DNA of 64,000 nucleotides from Cloeon dipterum (GCF_949628265.1 NC_088786.1:21101681-21165680); one strand, 5' to 3'. Numbered from the stretch's first letter, positions 23,901 through 38,262 are shown. The notes: generated by a model not told the origin, from the letters alone. Translations and numbers: made by a program.

Positions 23901-26900
23901 AACATATTTTTATTTCTTCAATTTCCAATGAGGCTCGCGAGTCCATGTTTTTTGTTAGCCATGTATAATTGGGACACAAGGTCTCCGCGATTTGTGCAGA
24001 AAGGGACAAACTGATAAAAAAAAATTAATACAGCACAAATTTTAAATTTTTAAGGCAGAATTTTCTTAATTCCATTTTTATACCTTCAGGTCTTGCACGC
24101 CGTAACCCTTCCTAAGTTGGATCTGTGCTACTTCCAAACTGGATATGAAAGCAGCGAGTCGGGCCAGAGACTGTTTGCCAGAACCGCCAACCCCGACAAG
24201 CAAAGCGCTGCCTCGTGGAGACTCGAGGATGCGGTTGATTCGGCACACATGCATCATGGCGTCTTCAAAGAGGACCAGCCGCATTGCAGCCACCAGGTCG
24301 TTATAGCTGAGCATCGCTTCCTGCAAAAGGCGACTCAGGGCGTCCCACTTTCCAATAGGCATGTACTTGGGTTCGCCGATGCCTTGTGCAAAGTGGCAGT
24401 AAATATTCGGCCTGTCGCCCACGACAGCTTCATCCACCTCCTGAGTGAGTACAGAATTTCAATTTTAGTTTTTATTTATAATGAATTTGAGGGGTTTACC
24501 TCAAAGTTTTTCTTAACGATATCAGTCTGAATCTTGGAAAAAAGCTCAATGTCCTTTTCATCAGCCATCTTATCCCCGTAAACTCTCTGCGTCTCGTGCA
24601 TCCAGAGACGGACAAGGTCAGCAGGTGCAGATAAACACTCTGCCGTGCTAAATAGTAGTCCTTGAAATATGTTCGTCAAATCACGTAAATTGAAAATGTA
24701 GTGGAACTTGACAGCCGTCGGCAGAAATACTTGCGAAACCTGCAGACGTATAAGTTTTAGAATAGTCCCATTTAAAATAAATAAGCCACTTTTTGGTGCA
24801 AAGAAAGCGATGCAGTAACCACGTTAGGCGTCAATCGAGTGACACAGTGTGGGAAGCGGTGCTCCAGGTTGCCCATGTGTTGGCTTAAAATGGAGCTGTA
24901 TATTGTTTGCAGACACTCTGCGCTTGGGAAACTAAAAATCAATCACGCTACAAATTCAGATTTTGTTAAATGCGATATTCAACCTTATTGCAAAGACAGA
25001 GAAGTGCCGCTGAAGTCGTGGATTTATCGTGAAACTGCCGGCTGTTGGGTTCATGCAGGCGACATACTGCGTGTTGTGGATTTCTTTCAGCGTCAGTTTT
25101 GTCCGATCGTACCAATGAGAATAGTCCAGGTGCTGCCTGATTAAGGTGTGAGGCTGGACAGTGCCGTACGCGTCCACCTCTGGCATATTGAAGTCGTCGA
25201 CAAAGTAGACCAAAGTTTTGTTTCCAGGCGGACCGTAATTCCTGCCAGCTTTTTTCTCGAGCGGTTTCTCCAAAATCTTTTGCAACATCTCTGCGAAATA
25301 TTCATAAATAAAGCTAAAATGTGAAAGAAATTAAAACAACTTACCTGACGTAGTGTAAAAATTAAATGGCACATTGGCCACGGCGTATTGCTCTGACAGC
25401 GAGGCAAGTTTTTCTTGCACGAGCACCGTTTTCCCAACACCCGCTGGGCCAACCAGCATTACAGGGTGCCGTGGAGTCATTAGCAAATCCAAAAAGTAGC
25501 GGATTCTAATGCTTTCAGGAGTGTGCACTAGCATTGCCTATTCAAAATAAAAGTTTTAATTCAACGTTGACTTTTTGTCGGTCGTGAAAAAAATTAATAA
25601 TCCACCTGGAGGGGCAAATCAGGATCAAGCTCAAAACGAGGCAGCCTTTCGCTCCAAGGAACAAATTGTTTGGTCTCAGGGTCGATGTAGACGTCAAATA
25701 CAGAGCAGTTGGCGGGGAACTTGACCGACTTGTACTCATTGACCCACCACTTTGAAAACTCCACCCTGTAGTCAATCATCTGCAAGATAAAATCGCGGAA
25801 TTTTGTGCCAGTCTTAAAATTTTAATGAAAAACCTGGTCCTGAAACATAGATGCGCCGAATGCCCAGATGCAGGCAAAAACGAAGTATATCTCGATCCAT
25901 TCCTTGTTGCAATCGGGTGGGGTGTTTTCAGGCACTAGTAGGCATTGCAGCAAGTGACACAGCATTTGAATGTGAGAAATCTCTGCAATTGGAGTGACCT
26001 GACCAAAGTTAATATTATTTTGAAAAGTCTTTCTAACTTGAACTGCAGTCTTTAACGAACCTTCTTGAAACGAGTGCGCATCGTCTCCACACACGATGGA
26101 ATGTATTTGTCAAATAAAATTACTAAATTTGTTTTTTCAGATTGATTTTTGCGTCGCTCTATCCAACTTGTTACGTACCTTTGAATTTAAATTATTAAAA
26201 TAATATTTTTTTATTTTTAAATATTTATTACGGATTCCATCCGAGATCTTGAGGATTAATGTACAATATTCCTGCTCTAGAGACAGTGGCTGGAGTGGCT
26301 GTGCGCAGGTTGGAAATTTCAAAGAGCAATCGCATATGCGGCGTCAGCGCAATCCGCTCGTTGCTAGCAAGTGTTAGCACCTGGATGCCATTGTTACACA
26401 TGTGTGAATAAAAAAATCAATATTTCCAAGCACGTTGGGAAATAAAGTAAGTTCCAAAGACGACATATCAACTTGCCTTGTTGTCATCCATTACGGTATT
26501 CAATGATTCAATCCACATAGGGTCGATATCTCCGTCAAGCACAATCCACTTTGGTGAATCATTTGTCAAATTAGCTTGCTCACGCATCAAGACGGACAAT
26601 AACCCATCCTTCCACTCCCTGCAAGGAGGCGCAATAAATTACGACACAAATAAGCAAACAAATTGTTTATTACCTTGTAGCTGGATTGATGATGCCGAAT
26701 AGCTCGTCATTAGTGACGGCCTTCGGGTTGAGGTCGTTGTACACCGGCTTGCGTTTTATATTCTGATATGTACGGAACAGAGTCTTCCACACTTGCGTTT
26801 TTCCCGTGCCAGCATTGCCAACGACGAACACGGAATGCCTGACCTCCAGCAATTCTTCCAACTGCACCACTTTCAGGATAAAATTGTCCTCGGGTTGCAG

Positions 26901-29900
26901 CTGCAGGTCAGCGGCCGCCTGCTTTACAGTGCGCTCAAAGTCGAGGTCCCTCTTCCTCGGGACGTCCAGAGCCGGGAATAGATCGCCAATTAGGCCCATG
27001 AACACGGGCATGTCATCCGTCACAATTTTCGGAATGTTGAAATCTCTCAATGCCCTCATCAAAACCTTAAAAAATTATGTACCATGAGAATTTAGTTGTT
27101 TTGTAAAGTAAACCTCCTCTTCGGGTCTGCAGGGGTCACCCCGTTTCAAAGACCCAGCAACCACGAGCACCGACTTGATGGCTCGCAAGCCCCAATCGTA
27201 GTGGTCCTGTTTGGACAGCAGCTCTTTGCATAGCGTATAAAGGGTAATGAATTTCCGGGCAAGAACACGGGCATCCTGAAATCCCTCTGCAACCAACATG
27301 ATCTCACAAATGAGCTCAAAGTCAGGGACAACCATGGCACATGGCCTGAAATACGAGATATGGTTTTAAAAATTTCGGTTTATAAAAATTTATAATTATT
27401 CACCTAAAAAGGGCTTTCAAATTTTCTGGCAGTTCGGTCCTTCCTGCGTAGCCGGGATTCATTGTGATAAAAATTCCTACGGTCGGCACCAATGGAATTA
27501 GCTCGCCCATGAAATTAAACGTCTTCTTTTTCTCCCTGATGGCGTCTTGCACGGACTTAACCTGCACGGCAACCACCGATAGCACTTCTACAGATATTCG
27601 ATTGAACTCGTCAAAGCAGCCCCACGCTCCTGTCTGAGCTAGGCCCTTGTAAATATTGCCGCAAGACTGAAGTAAAAAGTATGAAAAACCGTAACATATT
27701 TCGATCGTAACAAGATAACCTTATAATCCATTTGCTCTGAGCAATTAAATACATAAACCATGACTCCGAGGGCACGGCCCAAGTCCTTCGTGGTCTCGGT
27801 TTTTCCCGTTCCAGCAGGTCCTGCGGGGCCTCCACCCATCACTAAGTGGAGGGACTGCGTCAGGGTGATGTAGCACCTGTCCGTTAACGGGGTAATCACG
27901 AGACGAGGTGTATTTCCCAAGTACTCGTAACAGTATCCAAACTCTGCGTCGCAGATGTTGGCAAAGCAGTCACGCAAACGGTCGTCCCATCTTGAATCCC
28001 ACAATTGTTAACTACTACAAGACCGTTTAGGAAAATTTTTCAAGGCTAATTTTAATGAAATTGACACAAAATATCCGTAAGCGGTAGTTCTGCAAAAGTA
28101 AAAAATGAATTGAACGCCTGCATACAAGTCGTGCAGGTTGCCTAACGCTCGAAACTGCAGGCGTTTTCAATATCATGCTCTTTGAAAAAACTCTGCTGCA
28201 AATATACCTTTTAAATTACAAACATTCATGTCGGTGAAACATATTACCTGTGTCTTAGCTGAGATTGCCATTGAAATGCAGATGCAAACTCAATTTTCGC
28301 CTGTATCAGTTTCGCCACTACGTCGCGGGAATGAACGTCGATTGTGCAAATGGTCATGATTTTTTGCCGGTCCTGCTTTGTCAACTCGCCCAAAAGTAAC
28401 GAGATAAGTGTGCTCAGCTGAGAAATCTGTATTGACTCAAATTACAACCCTTCCCGCAAAGGAATTTGATTGAACTTGCCTGTTTTTTCTGGTAGTCTTT
28501 CAAAGCATTGTCATAGCCTTCTTCCAGTCTCGCAAAAGCCATGTTGACCTCAGACGTCCACCAAATCTGAGTTCCGCAAAGCGAAACTTGGGCTGGATAG
28601 TCAAACAACCACAGCTCGCGCTGTTTGTCTTCGTAGGCAACAACTCCTTCGGCAAAGTTGTCTTTGATGGTCGACCGCATTGCTGTCTGCACCCGATTCA
28701 GCCAAACTTCGACCTGAATAGCAGTAGCTTTAGGTCGGAGTCAACATAAAATTAAAAATTAAACTGACTGGGCCAGTGCAATCACAAAGCGCGCTGAACG
28801 GCACATACTCGCCGTCTTTGGCGTACATTCCCTCTGCCCGAAGAATTTTGTCAGCTTGCTCTGGGGCCCATTTCAATCGAGCGATTGAGTCAAATAACTT
28901 AGTCAAGTGCCTTTTCACAAAAAGAAATAAATTAATTTCTGGATGAGTTGAGGATTTATGATTAAATACCTAACAACGAGTTTTGCGTCTGCTCCGTTGG
29001 ACAAGATGTCCAACAAATCCGCACTGGATATGAAGTAAAATCTTGGAAATGCGAGTCTCTTTGTTTCCAAGTACTCGGCTAGCGCCTTTTCACAGAGAGT
29101 CAACTGTGCCTGCAGAGCAGACAGTTCCTGTGATAAGCCGGGCTGATTGGTAGCTTCAACCACCCTTGGAGTGGCAGCCAGTCGGTCGACCAGGGCCTTG
29201 AAGTCAGCGTCAATTTGGTCGAAGCGGGTTGCGTCGTCAGGCAACTGCCGTCGAATGTCTTCTGAGCTGGTGAAAATGGACTCGAGGTGTGTCCATGTTC
29301 GCTGGACTTCGAACCACAGTGTCATTACTTGGTCAGCAACTGACAAGCGGCTCTGCCAAGTGGACACCTCCTCCAGAAAATGGGCGATGAATTTTGATGT
29401 GATGAGATTCTGAAGCTGGACCTATTGAGTATGAAAGTTGTGATGATGATTTATTTCTTTCTGATAATACAAATTACTTGATTTTCTTCAAGGGTTTCGA
29501 TTAGCTCCTCTGAAGCTTTCAGCAGGAGGCAGCCAGTTCTTGCGTGCCGCTCCTGCTCAAATTCCATAGTGCTCCACGTGGCATTCAACTCTCGCAGAAT
29601 TTTCTCCATGGACATCTCTTTCACCGCTTTGTCCACGATATTTTTAACCTCCTCCTCGCACTCGTGCAAATTCAGCGCAAGTAAATCCGCAAGGGTAGTG
29701 CTCGTGTCCATCACGAAACGGACCTAACCCCACAGCCCAAACTCAAGTCATAAAGGTTCTGCAAGTTTCTCTCATTTTCAACTTGTGTGTGCTTTGTTTT
29801 CAATCGAGTGCCAGTTTAATTGAATTTGAATCAAAGAAGAAGAGAGTGCAATAAAGCGATTTTGAGTGTCAAAGAGAGCGAAAGAAGAAGAGTTTTCATG

Positions 29901-32900
29901 GGCAGATGATTTGTCTTTTTTGCACTCACGGTGTATTCCGGCGGCAGGGCGGCGAGGTTCTGTTAGCAGGCGATGGAACAGAATTTGATTTAAGGACCTG
30001 GGGCGCTGTCAGCTAATTTGGACAAAGAGGAACACACGCCAACGAGACACAAGGACAGAGACACAGAAGAGACGAAGACGAACGAGAAGATACGAGGCAC
30101 AGTGCCACCTACCTTGGTCGAGGTCATCAGCTGCTGCCAGTGGCGCTCACGAATGGCAGGGTTTTGCAATTCACCGACCGCTCGTAAAGAGGTCAGCATG
30201 TTTTTAACCGTCGCCTCTAGCTGCACATAGGTATCCCAGGTGCGCATTTCCTTGTCCAACGCTGATATTATTATTAAAATTTTATTTATTTGTGTGCGTT
30301 GTTTGGTGAAATACTAACCGCGCACTTCTTTGGCAAACTTTTTGCACTCAATGTCCATGTTTTCCACGTCTATCTGTCGCCAAGGAGTGGTTTTCCAGTC
30401 CTCAATGCTAGTTCGTACGATCATCACGTAGTCCCATAATTGCTGCAAAGACTTGAATTGCCAAATAGTCCAAATTTGATCCAAATAATTCACCTTGAGC
30501 ATTTTCAGCTCACGTCTACACTGTTTAAGATGCTTAAAATCTGGCATATTGACTTCAAAAAGCGAAGCAGAATCGTGTAAACGTTCCATATCGCCTTCCA
30601 TTGAGCTGATTTCGCCGTTTTTATCGTCCATCTGCACGTAGGGCAGCTCACAGGTGAACCTTAAAATTTTTACAAATTAAATTTCACTTCATTTTCAAGA
30701 AATGAGGGAGGGCAAGTACTTGAGAAAGTGGCTCTTGCGAAATGAATCCCTGTACTGACATTGCTGCGCATCAAACGCCAAAATTCGCTTTCTAACGCAG
30801 GCAACCTCATTGGCCTGCATGGGCGCCACCAACTGCTTCACCGTCGCGGCGTTTTTCTTTGTGTTTAGCCATTGCTCCGGCAACTCCTGCAGCAACGCTT
30901 CATGATAATACCTTATTGAAAAGGAAATAAAAAAATCCCCAACCTGCAGCAGAACATGCACCTCTTCAGGGAGTTCCTGTTCGTACAGCTTGAGCAGCTC
31001 GATTGTTTGTTGAATCGGCTCAAACATTTCGTCAGTCACTGCTTGGCGCTCTTTTACGTTGAGCAAGTAGCCCATGAGCTGGACGAGACCATCGTAGTCT
31101 CCGTCGCCTACTGGACGCATCAAACCCTCGTCAGCCTCCCTGATGAACTCGGCGAGATTGGTCAAGCTGTTTACCACATGCTCAGCCAAGTGCTGCTGGA
31201 ACATGTTGCCCCAGCGACGCACCAGGTTCACCAGGGTCTGCTTCAGGGGTGTAACATCAATCTGATGAGGGAATAATATTTACTAATTTATAATTTACGC
31301 AAAATAAAATTGACCTGGAACCACAAGTGAAAAACCTCTTTGCTGGGAAGAGCACAAATTTCGACGTAGACTGCCTCAAAATGGTCTAGCTGCTGCTTGA
31401 AGAGATCGAGAGAAGGCGGTGTAATTGGCGGAGCCATGGCGTCGCCTAACGCAACCAGGTCCATTTCTTCCGAATTAAGTTGCCGACCGTAATTTAGGAA
31501 CTGGTCCATGTACATTTGCCTGTCATCAAGCCACAGATAAGAAAATACGTCAAAACGTGCGCTCAGCTCTTGGGCCTAGAATAAAATGAGATGAGTTGTG
31601 TTGTTTTATTCACTTAAAAATTTTAATATTTTTAACCTCTTTCATAACTGCGTGGACTTCTCCAAGAATCTCCGATTTCATTTCGCGTATATCCTCATTA
31701 TCTACCAGTTCAACCTGATAAAAATTAAGATTATTCCAAGATTTTAAATTTAAAAAAAAACGTTTTACTTCATAGGAAACCGCATTTGGACTTTTAGAGA
31801 CCCTTTGAACAAGTTTGGCCATTTTAAGAACGTCGTCAATGAGCCCACTGGCAATATTAGCCAGTCCATTTTCCGAATCGTCCAAAGGAGGCACAAACAT
31901 GAGCTGCGGCTCTCGAAGCTCGAGCCGAGCCTCGAAAAAGGGGGCTGCTTTTGACGTAGGGTCCATGTTGTCCGCCAAGTAAGCCAGCGAGCAACCAAGG
32001 GTGCGCTGCAGGGCGTCGCGCACAATATGGTCGATGTGATCCACGTAGCGCAGCCAGCGCGTCTCGTCGGCCCGCAAGCTGAACAGCGTCAAATTCTGCT
32101 CCACCAGCCGCTCCGTCTCACTCGAAACTTCCTTAATCTCGGCATACCTTAAAGTTATGGTTATTTAAATTACTCTCACAAAACACAGACAAAAAGGGAT
32201 AAAATATTTTAACTAAAAATTCAAAAAAATAGCTGATATAATTTATTTCAAACATTGAAGAATTTTGTAGGGCAATAAAGCACGAACCTTTTCTGGGCCC
32301 GATCGGCCTGTTCAGCTGGATGAAGGAGCGTGTCTTTGCGCCCGTCCTTGCGTTCAAAGAGAGGCACGCGACACCAAACGCACATCAACTGGTGCACGCG
32401 GTTCAAATTGTCCTTGCTCTGCTTCAGCCGTTGGTGCAAATCACAAACTAGGTCTCGCAGCCTCTCAATATACGACCAAAGATCTGTTAAAAATATTAAA
32501 TAACAATAAGTGGGATCGATAAAACTGAGTGAGGATTACCTGGAGAACTCCAATTGTATTCGTTCTCTCCGAGTTTTACAAGGTCATTGATTTTGTCAAC
32601 GTCTTCTTTGACTAAAGCAAATTCAACTGGCTGACTGAACTGGTGAATCTGGTTGTATTTTATTATCGTGATCTTGAGGTTGCAACAGTATTTTCGAAAC
32701 GTTTCAATGCTTTCGTAGGTTTTGAGTGCGCACGCTGGAATTTCGTTTTCTAAGCCTAATAAGTGCATGTAACGCACTTCGCGAAGAGTACTTTCAAGCT
32801 GAAATAAATTTTTTGTTACTGATTTTTTTCATATTATCACACAGTCTGTACCTGCGAGTCGAAGTTGAGTTTCAGCTCTTTCTTATTTTTAAAGACAAAC

Positions 32901-35900
32901 AGTGGCTTTTGTAGATACATGTCACACTTTTCCTCACACTCACTTCTCCATTTATTTAAATGCTCCTCCCGCAATTTAGTAAGCTTCTCTTCCAAATTAT
33001 TGCACTTACTCAGAACGCTAAGTGCTTTTTCTGAAGTCATCACGCTATTGATTATGTATGGTTAAAAGTTTAGGGCAAATGTTTAGCAACTTTACGGATG
33101 ATCAAGTGTTTTGAAGCTCGCAACTGGCGCATCAATGCGTTGCTGCATGTGATTTGCCCACTTTATTACGCAGGCAACCGGAGGTAAATTCTTTTCAGCA
33201 GGAAATCGGCCCGATTGAATTATAATTTCCATGATTTTCTATATCAGACAAAATTATAATAATTTATTAGAATATGTCGCACAGCAATATCTTGATTTCT
33301 AACCTCCACTTCGGCGATCTCCAACTCGAGTAAATCTACAATTTTGTCGTATTTGCTGGTGAAGCGCTTCCGGATCAGCGGTCTTTGGAGAACCGTGCCC
33401 ACAATGTCGATAAGCTTTTTATAAAATTAAAATATAAATTGTAGGAAAACTGGAACGTGAGAACTACTTTAAAAATTGTCTCCAGCTCATGAGCGTCATC
33501 AAACGCTTGACAGAGGATAGAAGCCAGTCGGCGATCGAGATCCTTTACTTTTAACTGGAAAGCTTCCAGGTCGTCAACAAAAGCCTCTTCTTCAGGGTCC
33601 AAAGCGTCGTAAGTTTTGCAAGCAAAAACAGCGAAGCATTCATTGAAGTCTCTAAATACCTAACAACCCAAGAGAGTAGAAATATTTTTGAAAAATCGTT
33701 ACCTTACCTGCGTTATTTTAGCGGAGAGACCTCTTCCTTTCAAACCTCCGATTTCAACCTTTTCTAGCTTTAGAAATTCTAGCACTGTTTCAAAGAACCC
33801 CTTGAAACGACAATACTATGTCAATTTAAATTGATAAGAGGCTAAAGGCACAGACCTGCACGAGGAGGAGTCGCTCTAGAAAAGCGTCGTAGCGCTCAAA
33901 AACCATGCCGGGATGAAAATTCCACGGTACTGGTGGCTCATTGCCGAAATAATTAGGCAGCAACTCGCGGAATTGGTCAAAAGTCGTCCGAAAATAGCGG
34001 AGAACCTGCATAGGATAATCAAATTTCTACCTAACATTTTGGACATAGATATTCCATATTCCATATTTTTTTTAATCGTTTGCATACGATGGGAAAATTT
34101 GGAAGTTAAAAGCCACAATTCCCCTTTACCTGAACAGAGAGCTCTACTCTTTGTTTGGCCTCGTCGACATCACTTTGAAAGATAGACGAGGGGTCGAGAA
34201 ACCTTTTGGCTTGCTGCACGAGCAGGTTCACCACCTGCCTGAGCAAAACCACCAACTTGCTTGAGTGTCGGTAGTAGTGAGAGTGGGCCCACACGAGACA
34301 AATAACGTGCAGCAGGGGCCGTACGAGCGGCGCCGCCTCGCCAAAGTCCGCTACCTCCTCTAAAACAGTCAACTGGCGCTGGAGGGGCTTCAGGTGCAGG
34401 GCTATGTCCCTGGCCTCCGTCAGCGCCGCCACCACGCTGCGGAAAAGGTTTTTGAAGCACGGAAAGTAAGCGCTATCGGTCTTCTCCAGGATCACGGCCA
34501 TTTTTCGCACCCTCTCATCTCGCAGTTGAGAGTAGATGTTGTCCAAATTAGTCAGCCGGCTGTTCCAAAACGAAATCTCTGCCGAAGGGGTGGACGTTGG
34601 CGACAAAGCGCTTGATTCCTCGCTCAAAACGTCGTTCACTTGGGCCGCCCACTTGATCACCACGGCTTCGATCGCCGATTTCAAGTACATGTCCACTACA
34701 TCACCACCGCTGAAAGTAAATCGTTGAAATATGTGAAGCTAGCTATTCAGGAGATCAGTATAGCTTGAATTATTCTAATCGACATCCTCGTAAGCCCTCA
34801 AACGCTGGACAAAGAGACATTGTGACGCCATAATTTCCCAGGGTGGCAAAGACAAGGATGCGTCAATTGCTTAAGTGAATGTTGGATTCTCCATTGGTTT
34901 CCATGCATTTTAACCAAAAAATCAGAGCGGCCACGACATTGATGCCGGCACAATATATGGCCGCACTCTTTGTCAGCGTTTGACGACTAACACAATTCTA
35001 AAAATTCCAACTGAACCCTGATTTTTCAAAATTTAAAGCATCACACATTAAATAAAATTTTTGACATCCATGTCTTTTAAGGCCCGGAAAATATTCAAAT
35101 CTAAATTGCTGGGCGTTTTCAAAATATGACTAAAACTTGCGATACGATTTTTTAACTGATTTGGTGAGTGCGAGTAGTACCTGCTTATCAATTTTGCTTC
35201 TGCCTCGTGCACTCTCTCTACGCCAACAGGCATGGGCAGAATAGTTTGGCCGCTGACTTGGCCTTTGACTTGGTAGACGGTGCTCTTTAACGAGTGGACG
35301 TGTCGCTTTACATCTTGCCCGATGGCGATTGGCCAGGTCTCGTGGTTTTGCGAATTCGAGAGCAAAGGCACAAACACCTGACAAATGAAAAAATCAATAA
35401 CCACTTTATAAATTTAGCATAATTTATTTATCATTAAAAGTTCGTGCCTTTCGTATAGCAATTAAATAATTACCTCGTCGACGAGCGCAGCGAGTTGCTC
35501 GATGGGCTTGAGTGCGATGTCGCCAAGCACGAGCAGCTGCCTGACGTCAGAGGCCACGGCAATGGGACGCGGGTGGACGCGAGCAAAGAAGGCCGCCTTG
35601 CTCTTCAGGGCGAGCGGAAAGCCGAGAGCTGGCACCAACTGCGCCGCCGAGTTGACCGTAAGCAGCAAAACGCCTCCGCTCTCCGCTCGGTCCAGGAAAT
35701 CTTGCACCACATTGCGGTACTCTTCCTGCGAGTTACAAGACACAGTTTAAAATTGTTCTAGGAGCATCTGTTTTAAATAATAGCAAAAATTATTTCAAAG
35801 CAGTAAGGTTTCAATTTCTTGTGTGCTTAGGTTGTTTTTGGTCTGCTTATTTTTCCCGCATTTCCGGTAATTAAATTTTTCTCAGAATACAAAATAAATA

Positions 35901-38262
35901 ATGTAACTAGTGTTAAATTATTTATACTCAAACATTTTTATATCCCAAAATGCGGTTTTTGCTTTTTTAAGAAGTTTTTCAAAATGAAATTGCCTCTGGT
36001 TACATTATGAGAGAATTACATCTGCAATACCATGTCATACGTCAATAAATTTAAATTAAATTGATAATGCGGTTGACAAACTCCTGCAAAACTTGAAAGC
36101 AATTTATTTTCTTACAAGCCCCTAATTTTATTGCTCCACAAATGACTCATGACTTACCGTTTGCAAGTAAATTATCGTTCCCTTTTCACGTCGCGTAAAA
36201 ATTAGTTCATCGCAATAAATAAATTCAATTAATTCGCCCATGAAATCGATTCCGTTCAATTTCACTCGCAGTGTACACATGAGTTGCGAATTCCCATGCA
36301 TTCAAATAACTTGTCAGCCAGCTTTAAACCACTGCCGACTCGACACGCGTGCACAAATGCACTATTGTATAATATATGGTTTTGTTTGTCGGCGGCACAG
36401 CGGCTGTTGCTCCTTTTGCCGGCTGGTCGCTCGGCTGTCAGCAGCGAAAGGCAGAATTTGATTTTCCACGTTATGATCGCGGCGGGCAGTCGGCGGTCGG
36501 GAAATAAATAATCGCGTGCCAAGCGCGATTTAAACGCTCGGTGGGAATTCATTAAACGGCGGAGGCCACGCAAGTCGCGCACACAAAAGGCAGCAGAAGC
36601 AGAGAAACAAACAGTCGCTCGGCGGTTTGTTTGTACGCCCCATTCTCGTTATGCCGCGCGCTTTCTTTATTTTCCCTCCTGCCTTTCTTTCTTTCTCTCC
36701 TGGGTGCTGGAAAAGGCAAAAGAGGCGTCGTGCCGGCACCCGACGACGACGACGGCGGCGGAACACAGGACGACGCAAAAGTCGATTCCGCCGTGCCACT
36801 CGCGGGAAGACGAGCTGGCCCGCATTTGCATTCGCCGCCCGCGTGTAATTATTCGCGTGTGCCCCTGCCGTTTTATTGAGCACAACATGCTTTTCTTGCC
36901 ATCCCCCTTTGAGGCCAAAAGCGGTGGAAAACGATGCCACCCATTGAACGGAAAAATAATGCGATCTGGCACAATCACGAGATGGGACACTGCCAGTCTT
37001 TGCTAAATTCCTTCCGAATCGATAAAACTGACGTATCATTTGTATTCAAATCTTTTTGATTTTTTTAATGACTCAGCAGCATACCTGAAAATTTAAAATT
37101 TTCAATTTTTTTGTACGCGAACTCGAGGGTTTTAATTTGATCAAAAACAGAACTGAACAGGTTAGCTTTAATTTAGCATAGTTTTAAGAGATGTGCGTGA
37201 CTATGTTTTATTAGGCTTATTTTAAATGGTATAGTATTTTGCAAAATTTAATGTTCTTTTTGCAAAAAAAAATTAGAGGGGGCTATATACGACTGACAGA
37301 AATAGCATAAATTGAAAAGTCAGTTTCATTAATCGACTTTGTTGCTGAAAATTTGAAAAATAACATGACATTGAAATTTCAAAATAACCGTGCAGGATCA
37401 CAAGATAAAATAAAACTGAAATACGTTCTGAGTTTACCCATGTGAATTTTGTTCTTTTCTTTTTCCCAACCCTTTAATTATTTTCCTTTGAGATTTTTAA
37501 AGAAATTTGGCAGGCCTTACTTGTTGTTATATTAAATATAATTTGCTATATTTTTCAATATTGGAATAAATTAATTTAAAGTAAAGGCTGCACAGAAAAA
37601 TTGTGAAATATGCTTTTTACCTATACTTGAAATACTCTTGAATAAAATTGGGTAAGAACAAAAATGCTCTCATATTTTTGTTAAAATTTGCGAGAAATTG
37701 AACTCATAATAATTTGTATGCTAATCAAATGGCAAGCATTGTCTCCACTATTGAAAATCAGAAATTTATTTTACCAGTACGTAAATGTTACTCTTAATTC
37801 GCACACCGCGACAAGAGGGATCGCAATCAAGCGAAAAAATGGAATTTTTCGAGAAATTCGGTGAAATCTGAAATTTTACTGAATACTCCGTACCTGACCC
37901 CAAAAACATCGTTGCTAAACTCCACAAATAATACATAGACAAAATGAACCTAAAGCTATAGCCAACAATGCAAAATTATATTAATTTTGTTGGCTATTAA
38001 AGCTCCACTTTTATCAAAAATTGGTCTTTTTATCCTCGATTCAATGTGAACACCACTATACGTACATTAAAAATTAAATTTGTAAAAATTTCAAAAACCT
38101 AGATCAATAATGCATACAAAGCTGTTCTTAGAACGTGGAAATAGTTTTGTTTACCAGTGCCATCATTTTTGTCCATTTTTCCGGCTTCAACTTGAGGGTC
38201 TTTTGCACATACGCACTGATCAGCTCGAGGCGCTCGTCCTGTCCACTCCCTCCACCCTCCAT
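15605..38262 (-). CDS. Dhc93AB/DNAH17-like: Axonemal dynein heavy chain, outer-arm beta type
   Basis: One gene of about 22.7 kb with dozens of short introns encodes the motor subunit of an axonemal outer dynein arm, which drives sliding of doublet microtubules in motile cilia or sperm tails. Exon 1 (38155-38262) starts [13 protein letters not shown] and contains [11 protein letters not shown], the usual start of the DNAH9/11/17 group. Exon 2 (35474-35725) continues [11 protein letters not shown] in phase after a 2.4-kb intron. Then come the tail, the linker, AAA1 to AAA4 with P-loops, the coiled-coil stalk with its microtubule-binding tip, AAA5, AAA6 and the C-terminal domain. The end, [19 protein letters not shown] with a final VALLLQI, is characteristic of the beta group. 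The stop is TAA at 15605-15607. I saw no frame break, but not every one of the joins was checked. About 4,400-4,500 residues are expected for the family. Insect copies are normally testis or chordotonal-organ genes. Confidence 0.93.
21205..23553 (-). other. Dynein stalk and microtubule-binding domain
   Basis: The first coiled coil ([17 protein letters not shown] onwards, exon near 22990-23553) leads into the tip domain (about 22518-22935 with LKSFGSPP and [14 protein letters not shown], and about 22318-22461 with [12 protein letters not shown]). The return coil follows near 21205-21456 ([14 protein letters not shown]). An intron of about 850 bp interrupts the second coil (about 21460-22317) and holds nothing I can identify. 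Confidence 0.88.
24078..25534 (-). other. Dynein AAA3 and AAA4 modules
   Basis: AAA3 carries GPAGVGKT near 25428-25451 and a downstream [12 protein letters not shown] segment near 25170-25215. AAA4 carries GVGGSGKQ near 24170-24200. Both motifs fit regulatory nucleotide-binding modules of axonemal heavy chains. Confidence 0.88.
26670..28004 (-). other. Dynein AAA1 and AAA2 modules
   Basis: AAA1, the main ATPase, has its P-loop [12 protein letters not shown] at about 27795-27833, Walker B within [10 protein letters not shown] at about 27598-27627, and the [14 protein letters not shown] sensor segment near 27440-27480. AAA2 has P-loop GNAGTGKT near 26795-26825 followed by [15 protein letters not shown]. 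All residues expected for nucleotide binding and hydrolysis in AAA1 are present. Confidence 0.9.
28250..35725 (-). other. Dynein tail and linker coding region
   Basis: This part encodes the N-terminal tail (DHC_N1-like; for example exon 4 with [17 protein letters not shown] near 34700) and the linker (DHC_N2-like, with [10 protein letters not shown] near 28560 and [14 protein letters not shown] near 28320). Tail regions bind intermediate chains and the other heavy chains; the linker provides the power stroke. Introns are mostly 60-100 bp; one of about 470 bp separates exons 3 and 4 (about 34710-35180). Confidence 0.85.
35726..38154 (-). other. First intron of the dynein gene, with a GC-rich island
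   Basis: At 2,429 bp it is by far the longest intron of the gene. Most of it is AT-rich, but about 36330-36900 is GC- and CpG-rich with a Ser/Arg-coding open frame on both strands that looks like composition, not a gene. A regulatory element or alternative promoter is possible. Splice sites: donor GTAAAC at 38154, acceptor CGCAG before 35725. Confidence 0.7.

Noticed and set aside
28005..28249. Apparent gap in dynein coding between the linker and AAA1
   Set aside because: The flanking exons end and resume with conserved residues (SQLRHR, then WDDRLRDCF), so this is an ordinary intron and not a deletion.
36530..37039. Long minus-strand open frame (169 codons) in dynein intron 1
   Set aside because: Arg/Ser/Phe-rich reading caused by the GC-rich island; both strands are open at the same place, no splice logic, and no recognisable domain.
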